A DNA stretch of 64,000 nucleotides from Calonectria ilicicola (Eukaryota; Ascomycota; Sordariomycetes; Hypocreales; Nectriaceae): assembly GCA_020809705.1 (NCBI GenBank), contig CP085835.1, forward strand, positions 496,001 through 560,000, in the 5' to 3' direction. The notes under the pieces are model-generated. The model saw nothing but the letters and a program-made list of their open reading frames with translations. It was not told where the DNA came from and ran no database searches. Of this stretch, positions 11,633 to 23,990 are shown piece by piece (position 1 is the stretch's first letter; each line of letters opens with the position of its first letter). The position numbers were made by a program, and so were the translations under genes.

Positions 11633-13287
11633 AATGAGCGACAGGCCAATGAGTGTATGAGGTGAGTATGTAAACAGATGGTTGAACGAACGTTGCGAGG
11701 TAGTGATGGTGGTTGTTGCAAGTTGACCCTCTCTCTGCGAAACAGCAGAAGATTGCAAATTGAAGCACGTTCCTTGGTTGTCGCACTTCTCGCGGATCTT
11801 TGGCAACTAGGAGGTTCCTAGGGATGTGGGCTCGCCCCGGGGTCTTGATGGGGAAAGAACCCTGATTTGGTCGACTTCTCAGTGAGCAGGGAGATCGATG
11901 AGCTGATGGACTGGGTCACCCTGCAGCTTTGGAGGGAGATGCTTGGGAGGGCACGCGCGGGTTCCGATCAGCTCGCAGGGGAATCAATGTAAATCAGGAT
12001 ATCTTGGTATAATTGATTGGTCCCGGTAGTGCCTGAGTCAGGGCCTCGTCCACATGGTACAGACCGACACGGCCGTTTCAAACTCCAAACCCTGGGATCC
12101 CTGAGCATGAGCTCGGTCCCTTTTCTGCTCAGGGCGACCCTCTCCCCGCCTTGACGGTGGGACAAGCCTGCATGAAACCTCCCAGCCTGACCAGAGGAAC
12201 TAGCTTGAGACAGCATCGATCTGCAAGTGATCTTCGACAAACCCCCTGTTTTAATTATGGACCACAGACGACTGCACGGGCCTGAGCGACAAGTGGCACC
12301 GACGCTACACGGCTTGGGCAGCGGGAAGATGAGGTTTTGTCGTGGATCCGCCTCAAATCCCGCTTCTAGTTTGGCATTAAGCGACGTCGATAGATGACGG
12401 CAGCTCAACGGCAGCTCTTTACGTCTCGCGTTCAGTATATTCGGCCGTTGTCATCCGGCATAGACCCGAGTGCTGGCCCCAGCCATGTGGAGAAACCCAA
12501 TCGTTGCCGGCATTCCGGATCCCTGCCATGTCCATGATGCCCATGATACCCATGCGACCCGGTAGATTGACTGGATGACGGTAATTGAAGGAGGTTGAGA
12601 ATAATACGGACAGTCTGCACCCAACCCTGTCCTCGACGAGTGTCGGGATCCCCCCTGAACGCGTCCACATCTTCTCTGCGTCGCCTAGATTTTCTCCGCG
12701 CTAGTGGGACCCATTAAGGCTGGGGGCCCGTTGCAGGGTCGCGGCTGCGTTCCCCGGCTGTCGCTCTATCGGATACCTTTCATTGAGCTTGCTGATCCCC
12801 GTACGCAGCGAGTTTGCCGACAATGGGCTTCGTAAATTAGGTTTGCAAGGCATTATCCAGCCCCAACGGCGAGTGGGTTGCATCGCCAACCTGTCTTCCA
12901 TCCCGCTCGCCGGGGGAATGTCACTCGGGAGGCGTTCCTTATCTTCGGAGGCGTTCCTCTTCTTGCCCGTCGATTAGCACTCTGGAAGCCCAACGGACAA
13001 GCCACCAACCGATTACAGCGTTTTGACCGGTTACGTAAAGGGCCGGTTTCGCCATTCAAGGCCCTTGACCCATGGCAAACTGCAGTCAATGGGATGGCCC
13101 GAATTCTGCGTGTCTGTGCTTTGTATGACCAAGACCGCTGAAACCAATCGGAAAACCAACGTCGGACCTAGCCCACTACCTCGTATCACCTTCGTACCGC
13201 ATTCATATTCTCTTTCATCCGCTGCTGAATCTCTTGCCTTGGTTTCCTTCTTTCGCGCGTCTTGACATTTGGGAACTGGGCAAAATT
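11633..13287. other. Intergenic between peroxygenase and CFEM receptor
   Basis: About 1.65 kb without a supportable gene. Minus-strand open frames around 11968-12670 are compositionally plain and have no known motif. Likely holds two divergent promoters. Confidence 0.5.
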
Positions 13288-15355
13288 ATGCGGCTCTTCA
13301 CCTTTGTGGCCTTGATACTGGCTGGTTTCCAGGCGGCTGGTGTTTTAGCTGTCGCGCCCGTGAGCCAAGATGATGTCCCCCAGTGCGGCGTAGGTTCCCT
13401 CTCTCTGAGCGATTTGGCTCCCGCCTTTGGCTTACAAGCGACCAGATGAACTGTATCACGACCCAGACGCTGGATTCGACGTGTTTACTCGGCAACCTCA
13501 CCTGCATGTGCGCCAATGTCGAATTGAACCAGCAAATTTCACTTTGCATACACCACAACTGCACAGTTCGAGAATCCCTGCGTACGCCGCCATTCCCGCT
13601 TTGACCCAATTTGCACGAGCTGACGTTTTCTCCGGAAGTGGTTCAAAGATTCTCCAAGCAGCAGTGCAACGCGCCATCGAGAGACCGCACGACACTAGTA
13701 TGGGTTATCGGCGTCGTGTTTTTGGGCTTGTCACTATTGGCGTTTTTCCTCCGAGTCGTCGCCAGACTGTTTTTGTCGTCGCAGACATGGGGGCCCGATG
13801 ATTGGGTATTGCTGCTGGCAGTGGTAGGTCGACCGAGATGCGCGCCGAGAATCAATGTGATGCTGACTTGTTTCAAAGGCCATGATGATACCGCTTAACG
13901 CGATCTCTATTCCAAGTGGGTCTTTTCTACACCTCTGTTCTCAGTCAGTTGTTAACAGTTTATTCAGTATCGCGTATCGCGTTAGGAAAAGACATTTGGA
14001 ATGTCGACCCGGACGACGTCACCAAGTTTCTCTACGTAAGCATTCTGGTTGGCTAATGATGGCACCGCAAAGCTAAGACAGCACATGTAGTATTTCTTCT
14101 GGGACGAACTTCTCTACCTCGGCGCTTTACCGGTGACCAAAATTTCAATCCTGCTCTTTTACCTAAGAGTATTTCCACGACGAAAAACACGGATTGCCTG
14201 CTGGGTTTTGATTGCGTTGAACGTTGCATTCTTCATCGTGTGGGAAATTATTTCGATTTTTCAATGCAAGCCCATCGAAGGTGCTTGGAAAGCGTGGGAT
14301 GGAGAATTCAAAGCAAAGTGCAACAATATCAACGTCCAAGGTTGGACCGCAGCTGCAGCCACCATTCTGTTGGATTTGGCCACGCTCCTTCTTCCTATTC
14401 CAGAGCTATGGAAACTCAACCTGTCTTGGACAAAAAGGATCCAGGCTTTGCTCATGTTTAGTGTTGGATTTTTGTATGACGTCTCCTCATTACGCCGCCA
14501 TGTTTCCAATTACTAACCGTCTCGCAGTGTCACCCTTGTTAGCGTTTTGCGTTTGCAATCATTGGCAACCTACGCCACCACCCAAAACGTGACTCGTAAG
14601 TACTTGGAATTGATAATTGATGGATTTTGTTTCCTGACTATGTACTAGAGGATTATACTGAAGTTGGGTACTGGAGTACGATCGAAGTACCGGTTGGCAT
14701 TATTTGCGCATGTATGCCAGCCATTCGCTCACTCCTTGTCCGAGCATGCCCGAGCGTGTTTGGCACAACAAAAGACGACTCTAACTACGCCGACATTTCG
14801 AGTCAATCAAAAATGATGTCGAGCACCCATAAAAACACACAAGCGTCACGAACCTCCACCGGTGTCGCAATGCAATCAGAGTGGCCAAAATATCAAGAAG
14901 ACCACCAGGAAGGCCACCATGAGGTTCACCAAGAAGTAGAACTTACAAACATGAACGACGCCGGTCCTATAAGGCCTATAAGACCCGCCAGACCCCCAAG
15001 ACCGATTAGTCCCGTGCATTTTGAGGAGCATTTAACTGGAAGGGTCTACGACGAAGATGAGGACTATCCAGGCCCAGGAAACTATGGCGACCAGACCAGC
15101 TACGGAAATCACGCCAACTACGGCAACCACGCCAGCTACGGCAATCACACCAGTTACAGTAATCACGCCGGCCACAGTAACCACACAAGCTACAGCAACC
15201 CTGCCTATCAGGGCAACTACAGCAACCCCGCTCGCCAGGGGAGTCAGATAAATTCTAGAAACTATGGCAACCCTGCCAACTACGGAAACTACAGCCATCC
15301 TCGTGTTGCGCGTAGACCATCACAAAACAGCAAAACGTATTTCGAGGATGCATGA
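13288..15355 (+). CDS. CFEM-domain seven-helix receptor, PTH11-like (8 exons, 561 aa)
   Basis: Predicted plasma-membrane receptor of the fungal PTH11/rhodopsin-like class, thought to sense surface or chemical cues. Exons are 13288-13389, 13446-13581, 13639-13823, 13879-13915, 13968-14035, 14091-14473, 14528-14595 and 14649-15355. A signal peptide of about 20 residues is followed by a CFEM domain with exactly eight cysteines (33, 37, 47, 54, 56, 68, 73, 89). Next come TM1, GPDDW, the ALGKDIW loop, and further helices ending near GIICACMPAIRSLL. The cytosolic tail of about 200 residues ends in tandem Tyr/Ser-x-Asn-His/Pro units (nt about 15085-15290). Start and introns are well supported by frame continuity. 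Confidence 0.87.
15085..15300 (+). repeat. Tandem short repeat coding the receptor tail
   Basis: Imperfect 15-18-nt units encode variants of Y-G-N-H-A/T and Y-S-N-P-A about ten times. The amino-acid pattern is better kept than the DNA. It is disordered, rich in Tyr, Asn, Gly and His, and lies at the extreme C-terminus of the receptor. Confidence 0.8.
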
Positions 15356-16368
15356 GCCACACGATACTTGGGATACTAACGATTTACTTGCCTCTTGGAT
15401 TCTTGCATTTTTTTTTTGTTTTTGGGCGGGCGCATTAGATAGCACGGAGTCGGAATCAGGCTCATCAGCCTCACGGTTCAATACTGGCGTTCTTGCATTA
15501 AACCTACCTTCTTCTTCGTTTAATTCTTCGTTTAGCTGTAAGATACCACTTAAAAATAGAAGCTCGGGCCGTTGATGCCACCGCAATGTCTCTGAAGTCA
15601 TCGGACAACCCCGTCGCTGACGCAGGCTCTAGAAGCCCAATTCCATCCCCACCGCGCATCAAGTGGCGCCAGTGTCCATTTCGCTTCCAATTGCAATTTT
15701 GTAACCGGCAGACATTACCCGCTGTTAGTTGCGGCTAGAGCGTTTTCCAAGGCTCAGGTTGTCAGGCAACTTCAGTTGTGTTACAAGCCAACACAGACCG
15801 AGTGGATACGCTTGTACCAATGTGGTCAAGATCGCTCAGCTCATGACAGCGCCCAGTTGCAAGCTGGAATCGTCTATGGAACCCCTGGCGCGCCACCAAA
15901 TTAGTTAATGGCTGGTGTGTGGTAAATACCACCTAGCACGGACACCAGAACTCTCGCACCCTCCAAGATATTTCGTCGTGACTCTCAGCTCAGCCCGAGG
16001 CACAGCCGGGAGCCCTTGCGTACGCCGTAGCCCTGTGAGGATGCACATTAGATCATCTTTGGATCCGCACTCGGGAGGAACCCCATCCTTAACCATCCTG
16101 AGCCCTGAAGATATGAACCCTTGTGTTTGCCCTGTCCTTGGCGCCCCTCATTCTGTGTGACGACGGTTCTCCCCGCAGAACATCCAACGGTTCCCCTTCT
16201 GGAGAACCTTTCAAAAAAGCAAAAGCAGGTCATTGCTGTTTTTAAGCCCTCGAGCCGCCCCGTGGCTTGGCATTGTTTCTCAGATTGAGTGGTCTGAGAC
16301 CTTGGGGACTTTATCGGCCATCGTGAGACTGGTCTTGCACGCACAACTTGTCCCTTTCATCAACCAAG
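15356..16368. other. Intergenic between receptor and GMC oxidoreductase
   Basis: No gene recognised in about 1 kb. Short open frames on both strands overlap each other and carry no motif. Confidence 0.5.
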
Positions 16369-18460
16369 ATGCGTGTCTCAGACGTTCTCGCTTGGGTGAC
16401 ATTACTCGCAGGCTCAGTCGTATCGACGTACGTACATGTCTGAGGCTCGATGAACGCGATACTAATTCTCGAATAGTGCTGCTACGAAGAGGCGACCAAC
16501 GGGGCATCATCAGCAGAAACACAACCCTTTCGTCACTGAGCGAGATGTCGCCGCGACAAACTACGACTATGTTGTTGTCGGCGCCGGCCCTGGAGGCGGC
16601 CCAGTGGCAGCCAACCTCGCCATCGCGGGCTACAAGGTGCTCTTGATTGATGCTGGCGGCGACTCTGGCGACAGCTGGACTGAAAAGATTCCAGCCCTGC
16701 ATCTTCAATCCACCGAGTTTTTAGATACGCGATGGAATTATTTTGTCAACCACTACCCCAACCTAAACCAGCAAAAGTTAGATTCCAAGATGACGTACCA
16801 AAACTCAGACGGCAGCTTCTATGTCGGAACAAACCCTCCATCTGGCGCTACGCCCCTTGGTATTTGGTACCCTCGTGCAGGCACGTTAGGTGGATGCTCG
16901 CGCCATAATGCCCTCATCTCTGTATATGCTCATGATAGCGACTGGACCAACATTGCAACCCTCACCGGCGACAACTCGTGGAGCGCGAGCAATATGCGAT
17001 CCATTTTCATGAAGATTGAGAAGAACTTGTACCTGCCCAACAGCGTCGCCGGCCATGGCTACACCGGTTGGCTTGGCCTCTCTCTCACTTCTCTCTCCCT
17101 AGTCCTCGAGGACCAGAAGCTGCTGTCTCTGATCCTCTCTGCAGCATCGGCCATGGGTCAAGGTCTCTTGGGCCTGGTGCTCAACACCGTTTCTGGACTT
17201 AGTCAGGTTTTGCTTCGTGATTTGAACGCCCCTGGTCAGACCAGCAAAACCGGCCTTTATCAGGTTCCTCTATCAATGGCCAACTCAGTCCGTGGTGGTT
17301 GCCGGGATCTCATTCTTAACACATCTACTGCTGTTAACCAGGATGGCTCACGCAAATACTACCTGGACATCAAGCTTAACACTTTGGTTACCAAAATTCG
17401 ATTTGATACCAGTGGTTCCGTACCACGCGCCACTGGTGTTGACTACTTGGAGGGCGCGAGCCTATACCGCGCTGACCCTCGCGCTGGAACAGCCACGCCC
17501 ACTGGATCTGGCACTGTCTATGCCCAGCGCGAGGTCATCATCTCAGCTGGTTCCTTTAACACACCGCAGCTCCTGAAGCTTAGCGGTATTGGACCCCAGC
17601 AAGAGCTCAACTCTTTCAACATTCCTGTTGTGGTCAATCTTCCCGGTGTCGGTACCAACATGCAGGACCGCTACGAGAACACGGTCATTGGCAAGAGTAA
17701 TAGCGACTTTGTCATCACGTCCAAGTGCACGTTTCTGAAGACGCAGTCTGACCCGTGTTTCCAACAATACATAAATGGCGTAGATCCTGTTTCAAAGGGT
17801 GTCTATGCGACTAACGGTATCGCCATTGCCGTCGTGCTCAAATCCTCAGTTGCCAGCGGTGAGCCGGATCTTCTCGTCTCAGGTGCACCCGCAAAGTTCA
17901 CTGGCTACTACCCCGGCTACTCTAGTGATGCGCTTGCTGATGCCCGGCACTGGTCCTGGATTGTCCTCAAGGCTCATAGCCGAAATAACGCCGGTACTGT
18001 CACCTTGAGATCAACAGACCCAAGGGACATGCCCATTATCAATTTTAATTACTTTGACTCAGGAGTCAACAGTAATGGAGAGGCCGACAAGGATCTTCAG
18101 GCTGCTTATGAGGGTTTCCAATTCTCCCGAACAGCATTCGCCGATCTCATGCCTCTGAGCGGAACTTTTACTGAAGATTGGCCAGGCGCTGCCAATGTTA
18201 CCAACCAACAACAAGCCAAGCAATGGCTAAAGAACGAGGCTTGGGGCCACCACGCTTCATGCACCTGTCCTATTGGTGCTGATGGCGACCCTATGGCTGT
18301 TCTTGACTCCAACTTCAACGTCCGTGGCACCAAGGGCCTAAGAGTGGTCGACGCCAGTGTCTTCCCCAAGATCCCTGGGTTTTATATCGCCGTACCTCTG
18401 TACATGGTATCACAAAAGGCTAGTGATGTTATCATCAATGCAGCCAAATCAACTCGTTAA
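16369..18460 (+). CDS. Secreted GMC-family FAD oxidoreductase (2 exons, 680 aa)
   Basis: Flavoprotein of the glucose-methanol-choline family, probably oxidising an alcohol or sugar outside the cell. Exon 1 is 16369-16427 and exon 2 is 16477-18460. The intron starts GTACGT and ends AATAG. Exon 1 supplies a signal peptide, and without it the frame would lack any ATG before the FAD site. The dinucleotide fold is YDYVVVGAGPGGG (Gly55-60) ending in LLIDAGG. The GMC signature GTLGGCSRHNALI is present, as is GPQQELNSF..GVGTNMQDR. Catalytic His lies in WGHHASCTCPIG (about 611-612). The position of the second catalytic His/Asn in well-known members reads Tyr here (IPGFYIAVP). Substrate unknown. Confidence 0.85.
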
Positions 18461-20731
18461 AAGCGTCCGTCTCCTTGGCTAGCTATTTGCACATGTATTA
18501 TTACGGCCTTGAGATTCTTTTCTGTTAAATATGTAGCTCTGCCTTGGAAAAAATATCTTATGAATAATATACACAAACAATTTCCATCTTCAACCATTTG
18601 ATCCCTACTCCGGCTATTCCTTGAACGTGACCATTCAATGTACCTGCCTCCAATTTCAGCCTCCTATTTCAACCTCTCAAAAATTGCAATTATATCGATC
18701 TGAGCCCGTGCTTCATTCATGAACGGATAAATCGGGATTTAGACATGATCATCAGGAACGGCAGGAAGCTGCATGGATCCGCAGGAGAGAATGCCGGGAC
18801 ATCGGTTACGTGGGAGAGTGAGACATGGTAAAGCTAGTGTGATGCAGGGGGGGGCAGATGAATCTCCCCCATGCGAGCTGGAAGCCTCAAATAATCTCTA
18901 TCTAGCGCTGATCTTGTGAAGATCTTCAATTTATGGACCCTAGTGTCCACTCGGCTATAGTTATCCCAACCACTTGAGTAAACGAGGGTAAAATACACGT
19001 GGAGAATCGTTTGGCCTCTTGAGCCTGTCGCAGATGTTCCATGCCCAACAGTAATATTGCTTTTTTGGACATGGCTAGAATCCACATCCGCGTTGTGGCG
19101 CAATCCTCCCTGCCTCCCAGATAATCGATGCAGATCAGGCGACAAGGTCCCCTCGCGTAGGCTGTGGGTATCCCCTGCTAAGGATTTCCCGACGGCATCT
19201 TCGCTGTGACCCCAGGTGTTCGTAAATCAAGAAAACCAATTGGAGCTAATTCTGATCCAAGAGTATTTAGGCCATATTCTTAGTTCCATCCCATGTCCAA
19301 TAGTTTGTACATGGGAAAATTACCAACGTGCATCTGAAGATCAATGGCCAGACCACAATGATCCCACCGATACCCACAACATTTAGTCTATTATCAAATC
19401 CGTTCCTCTGGTCCGTCGTCATCCTCAATGCGCACAGGAACCGCCCTTAATCATAGCAATCGAATGTCAATTGCAGGCCCTGCGTTTCGGTGCGGGGCTT
19501 CTCGGCCAAATGCCAAGGATAATTAACCCCAAGCAGGCAAAATGGCTGGCGTCATTTGAGTTTGTTAGTCCGAGGTGGTACTCTGTGCGCACCACCACCA
19601 CACGAGTAGTATTCGCGCTTTGTTGTGCGCTTGGACAATTGTGATGGCTCATTTTTCGGAAAAACACCAGTCAAATCGTACATGTGCGCATACGAAAAAC
19701 TCATACGAGAAATTACTACGAGTGTCACCTCTGCCCATTTTCATTATTAAAGTACCAAAAATCAGCGTAATGGAACAAGGGCGCTTCATTTACCTCTCAG
19801 GACATGACGACTGGGCATATTGGAGGATCACGATCACGATTCTTGAACAGCGACAGAGGTCTTGGTGGTGATTTTCGTTTTATGATATTACAGATAGCCT
19901 GTTAATGCTATATATTATTCTAATAAATAAGACAATACGTAATAGAACGTAGCATGGTGCACATGTCCATCATTTGCCGAGGAAATGAATAGGTTGTCCC
20001 TATTTCGACATCTAGAAGAATGAAATAGTGCATCGACAACGTCGCTTATCCTCGCCGATTTTGTGAATTTTAATAGATTATCCTATTAAAATTATATCAC
20101 AGATCTCTCTGTATGTGATCTAGCAAAGAATAGAGGTGCAGTTGATTTATGATCCGAAAGCATTACCAGACAGTTATGTCAATTGGCTTCATTCTGATAG
20201 AAAGCGCTTCCAATTTGAACTAATCTCACAATTTGTACTTTTTACTATTTGCGCTGCGCGATTAATATTCATTATGAAATTCTAGACCAGATAAAAAAAA
20301 ATCATGGTTGTTACTAAGGGTCCAATGTGAAGGCCCAGAATCGAAATTAAGCTCTAGATTTACACCATCGCGTCATGTATCGTGGAAAGGAATTCATCCA
20401 AAACTCTGTTCGAAGATTACACTAGCTTTATGCGGTCAAGATATCAAAAGTGGCTTTGGTAGATCTAGGTTTTGATTCATTGCTTGACCCCAACCATGCT
20501 CGACATAATCTACGCACAGAAATATCGTCAAAATCTCTCAATCACCAAACATTCTTTTCAGTGCATGTGGTGAAAATTCAGCGCTTTACTGACGTCATGC
20601 CCATACACACCTCTCATTTCTAGTTTCATCTAATCCACTACACCTTATGGTCTACCCAGAGCGGCGTAGCCTTAGCTACTCCAGAATCTTGGTTGCTTCA
20701 AGCCAAGCCCAAGTTTAATGAGTTGCTCATC
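18461..20731. other. Intergenic, becoming A/T-rich to the right
   Basis: About 2.3 kb with no supported gene. Open frames at 18834-19145 and 19575-19871 have no family signal. The part after 19870 is strongly A/T-rich and may reflect decayed DNA. Confidence 0.5.
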
Positions 20732-21641
20732 ATGTTAAGCGTCAAGTCATACATGGTTAGCCGTGTTTCTCCTATGGGCTTATTGCCTTGTAATGTGCAA
20801 TTATTCTGACTTGGTGTGCTAGTTTCTAGATTGGTTCTTTTTCGTCATCTGTTTTCTTGTTGTTGGTATTCGAATTTCGGTTCGAATTTGGATGAAGAAA
20901 TCATCATATTGGACATCAGAGTTGTTCCTTGTGGTAGCCCTCTTGTGTTTCCTGGCTCTCATTATCCAGGATCAATACGTATATACTACTGGAAAAAGTT
21001 ACGATACTCTGTATAGTGAGAACGGAACAACCTAAGTTGGTTCATATTCCTTCCCAGTAAGCCTAAGGAATATGCTAACGATCTGTCTAGTGGGTTTTTG
21101 CGAATGGCGTGATATTCGATCTAGGCTTTTACTTTCCCAGATTTAGTCTATTGATCTTTTATTATGAGCTATTCCCTGTATCTGAAGAAAAGCTACGCCT
21201 CAGTCTATACTTTGCGGCTATATATAGCGTGTGTGCTTTTTTAACTACTCTCTTTCTGGATTTATTTTGGTGCGGTGTGAATATCTCGGTAAACTGGTAA
21301 GCTGAATCATATTTATTCGCCAAGATATAGATGCTAAAGTTCAAAAGGTCTCCAGATTCAAATTGTGCTGTAGTCAATGCTCTTATAGTCTGGCACATTA
21401 ACTGGGCTCTTGGTATAGTCTCAGAGCTACTCAGTAAGTACGCATGGCTATTCAACAAAAGTCACGTCGCCTTAGTAACGACTCTGGTTTAGTCTTCGCG
21501 CTTCCGTTCGGGATGTTCCCAACCTTGAGATCCTTATCAAGGAGAGATAAAACCGGGCTGACTTGTCTCTTTTTGCTTGGTGCTCTGACAATTATAGCCA
21601 GCACCGCTCGATTTGCGTTTCATCAACAATATTTACTCTAA
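20732..21641 (+). pseudogene. PTH11-like rhodopsin-domain receptor, probably decayed
   Basis: Six membrane helices of the fungal rhodopsin-like receptor family can be followed. Exon candidates are 20732-20755, 20823 to about 21030, 21091-21296, 21348-21433 and 21493-21641. The last three join cleanly at GTAAGC/AAAAG and GTAAGT/TTTAG. They give DLGFYFPRFSLL, CAFLTTLFLDLFWCG, INWALGIVSEL, LPFGMF and TIIASTARFAFH, all family-like. Two defects are seen. A TAA in the loop between helices 2 and 3 can be avoided only by a 34-nt intron plus a stop change or by dropping the loop. The frame also ends after helix 6, so helix 7 and the tail are missing. An undetected exon could rescue it. Confidence 0.5.
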
Positions 21642-21785
21642 TTTCATGACATTTCTTCTCATGCACAAAATTAACAGGTGTTTCTATATTTATGGAGAGG
21701 GTAATAAGCTTTTTTATATTAAATATATATTCTTTTTGAGAGCTGCACCGTGGCAGTTTATTAATATCCGTGGCAATATTCTTAC

Positions 21786-23197
21786 TTAATCGTCATTATC
21801 ATATGGTGGCGCAGCATTATCTTTCTCGGGATATACTTGTGCCTAACGTAAGGGGTGTGAGTGACTCAGTTCAGTTTTACGTATCTTGGAAAGAAGATGC
21901 TTACATATTGGGGCAATTCATCAGCAGATGTATCCGTGCCTCTAATAGTGGTGACTTGGAGAGGAATCGCCAACGCAAATGTAGTTCCAGAAGGTCCCAT
22001 GGTTAGGTTCAAGTAGATGGTGTATGTGCGTGATATAAAGCAGGAATGAAATGTTGGTAGTAAAAGAATATTTTTGCGGTTGGGGATAGAGAAAGGAATA
22101 GCTAGTGTGGCCACATGTTTGGTTGATTGATCACTAAAATCCCTATCGCTTCCCCTACTATCACGGTATGAGTATTCAATTGGTACAATATAACGATCTT
22201 GAAAGAAGAAAAATATCCTTCCTTACCTAGAACATGCATCTTGCCGCCACTCGATGGGCTCTGGGTGTTCGATGTCAATTTTTGTATTCGTCGAATACGA
22301 CATTACAGAACACAGTTGCCTTTCAACCGAAACTTCAAGATCGGGAAAGTGCGGAATGGGTGTGGCTGAAAAGTATGTCTCTGAATTAATGCTTGCTGTG
22401 ACAGAGTGCAGGTCGGGAGGCACAATCTGGGTGCTTGTTGGTGCAAACTCGAGATTGAGTCTGACGGAAGACAAGGAAGTCTCAAGAGAATCCACCGCAA
22501 GTATTACCGGGGTTGGCTGAGAGGCTGTGACATTTAGAGAGCCAATGCTGAATGAGATCAAGCTCGGCCTTAGTTTCTTGGTGCAAGATAGACGATATCG
22601 TTGAACGTCGGGATTAAGGAGAATCGGAGCATCCTCGGGCACTAGAGGTAGTACCCTGATTAGCTTACGCGTCTCGATAGACTTTTTGGTGCCTCTTGGA
22701 TCGATAACGGCTTGAATTGCATATTCAATCTTTGCTGTGCATGGTGCTTGGTCGTCTCTGTCCCAACATCCCAAGGACGGCGGGAGTCGGAGATGCTGCT
22801 CTTTGACTGCTTCACCGCAGTGATGACGGCATCCATTGGAAGGAAGTTGGCAAGGAACAACAAAGTTGAAGGGAATACTATATGTCTGCCCAGCTTTCAA
22901 GACACGAGTCTCGGGGAGGTTGGTTGGTTTGATGATTGCGTTCAACTGCACAAACTTGCTAGCTGTGGTAGGTGGCCATCGTTGAAGAGAATCCACGCGT
23001 GTGGAAGCTGCTCCAACAAAGCTGATCTCGAACTTCTCAAATGGAAGATCTGATTGGGGAGAGATGACTGCCGATCCTGAGATCCTTGACCCGCTGGTGT
23101 AAACGTTCAAGTCGGTGTGCTTGTTGATTCGAATTTCAATGACAGGGTCTTGAGCGCTGAGACACCCAAACCAGGTTTCTGGGGCTAGGGCACCCAT
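21786..23197 (-). CDS. Arrestin-like (alpha-arrestin) adaptor (3 exons, 426 aa)
   Basis: Cytosolic arrestin-fold adaptor. Fungal relatives recruit a Rsp5-type ubiquitin ligase to membrane transporters or receptors for endocytosis. Exons are 22227-23197, 21905-22157 and 21786-21842. The N-terminal arrestin fold has IEIRINKHTDLNVYTSGSRISG and IPFNFVVPC. The C-terminal fold, in exon 2, has LLLPTFHSCFISRTYTIYLNLT, which would be missed if the first frame's stop were taken as the end. The short last exon gives a tail with LPQY (about 405-408) and APPY (about 419-422), resembling PY motifs that bind WW domains. Splice borders are GTAAGG/GATAG and GTAAGC/GTTAG. It lies tail to tail with the decayed receptor gene. 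Confidence 0.85.
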
Positions 23198-23990
23198 GCT
23201 TATAAGAAATTTTCAGGCTTAAATGATGCAAAGATGGCCAAGAGGAATTAGTTATGAGGATGGCGGCTGAGATTTACTTGCACATGAACTCATGCATGAA
23301 GATCAAAACTCGGGCATAGATGGAACTACATATACTAGATCCGGCGCAGCAAATTCCGTAATGGCCTTACAATCTCTTCCTGTTCGGAGTTCGTACGTGC
23401 TTTGTCGGCCTTTTTTGCATTGTTTCCCGATCCGACAAGATGATTGGCGTGGAAGGCCGAAGCTCCAGCTAATTGGTTGTATTTTCCGAGGTGGGCCAAC
23501 CTCTGGATCAACAATAGCGGACCACTCCACGATGATTGGCGATGCGAAGCCGACAGCCCCATCAAGTGTAATGATTATTAGCAAATATTGAAATGAATTG
23601 TGTCAACCCACGATTTCTGCTACTCGCTTGCGGCTTTTAATTGATAAGGACACATTTTTTAAGCGCGTGACCTAATTATCGAAAGGCTTGAAGTCAAGGC
23701 TTGCCAATCCCTCAATCGTTCGTACAGGCCACCTCGCCAAATATTCGCGTAGACCTAATGCGGAAATGCGAGCCAGCCTTCATAGCAAATGTCTCATCAC
23801 CTATCGTTGTTATGCCTTAGATTGGGAGCCTACCGTTCCTAGTCTTAAGCAAACTAATAGGATCCAGAAAACTTCCGCGACTTGGGCATTTAGTGTGCAG
23901 AAAAGTCAACTGAATTTCTTTTTATTGACACATCCTACGCGGCTGCATGGGGTTTCTAATCTCCTATTAATATTGCTAAAAAGTACAAGT
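23198..23990. other. Intergenic between arrestin and DUF3433 gene
   Basis: Arrestin promoter on the left, 3' side of the DUF3433 gene on the right. A plus-strand frame at 23688-24269 overlaps the DUF3433 coding end and shows no motif. Confidence 0.5.

Noticed and set aside
11968..12670. Minus-strand frames of 78-146 aa between peroxygenase and receptor
   Set aside because: Overlapping frames with no motif, no splice-consistent joining and no matching composition.
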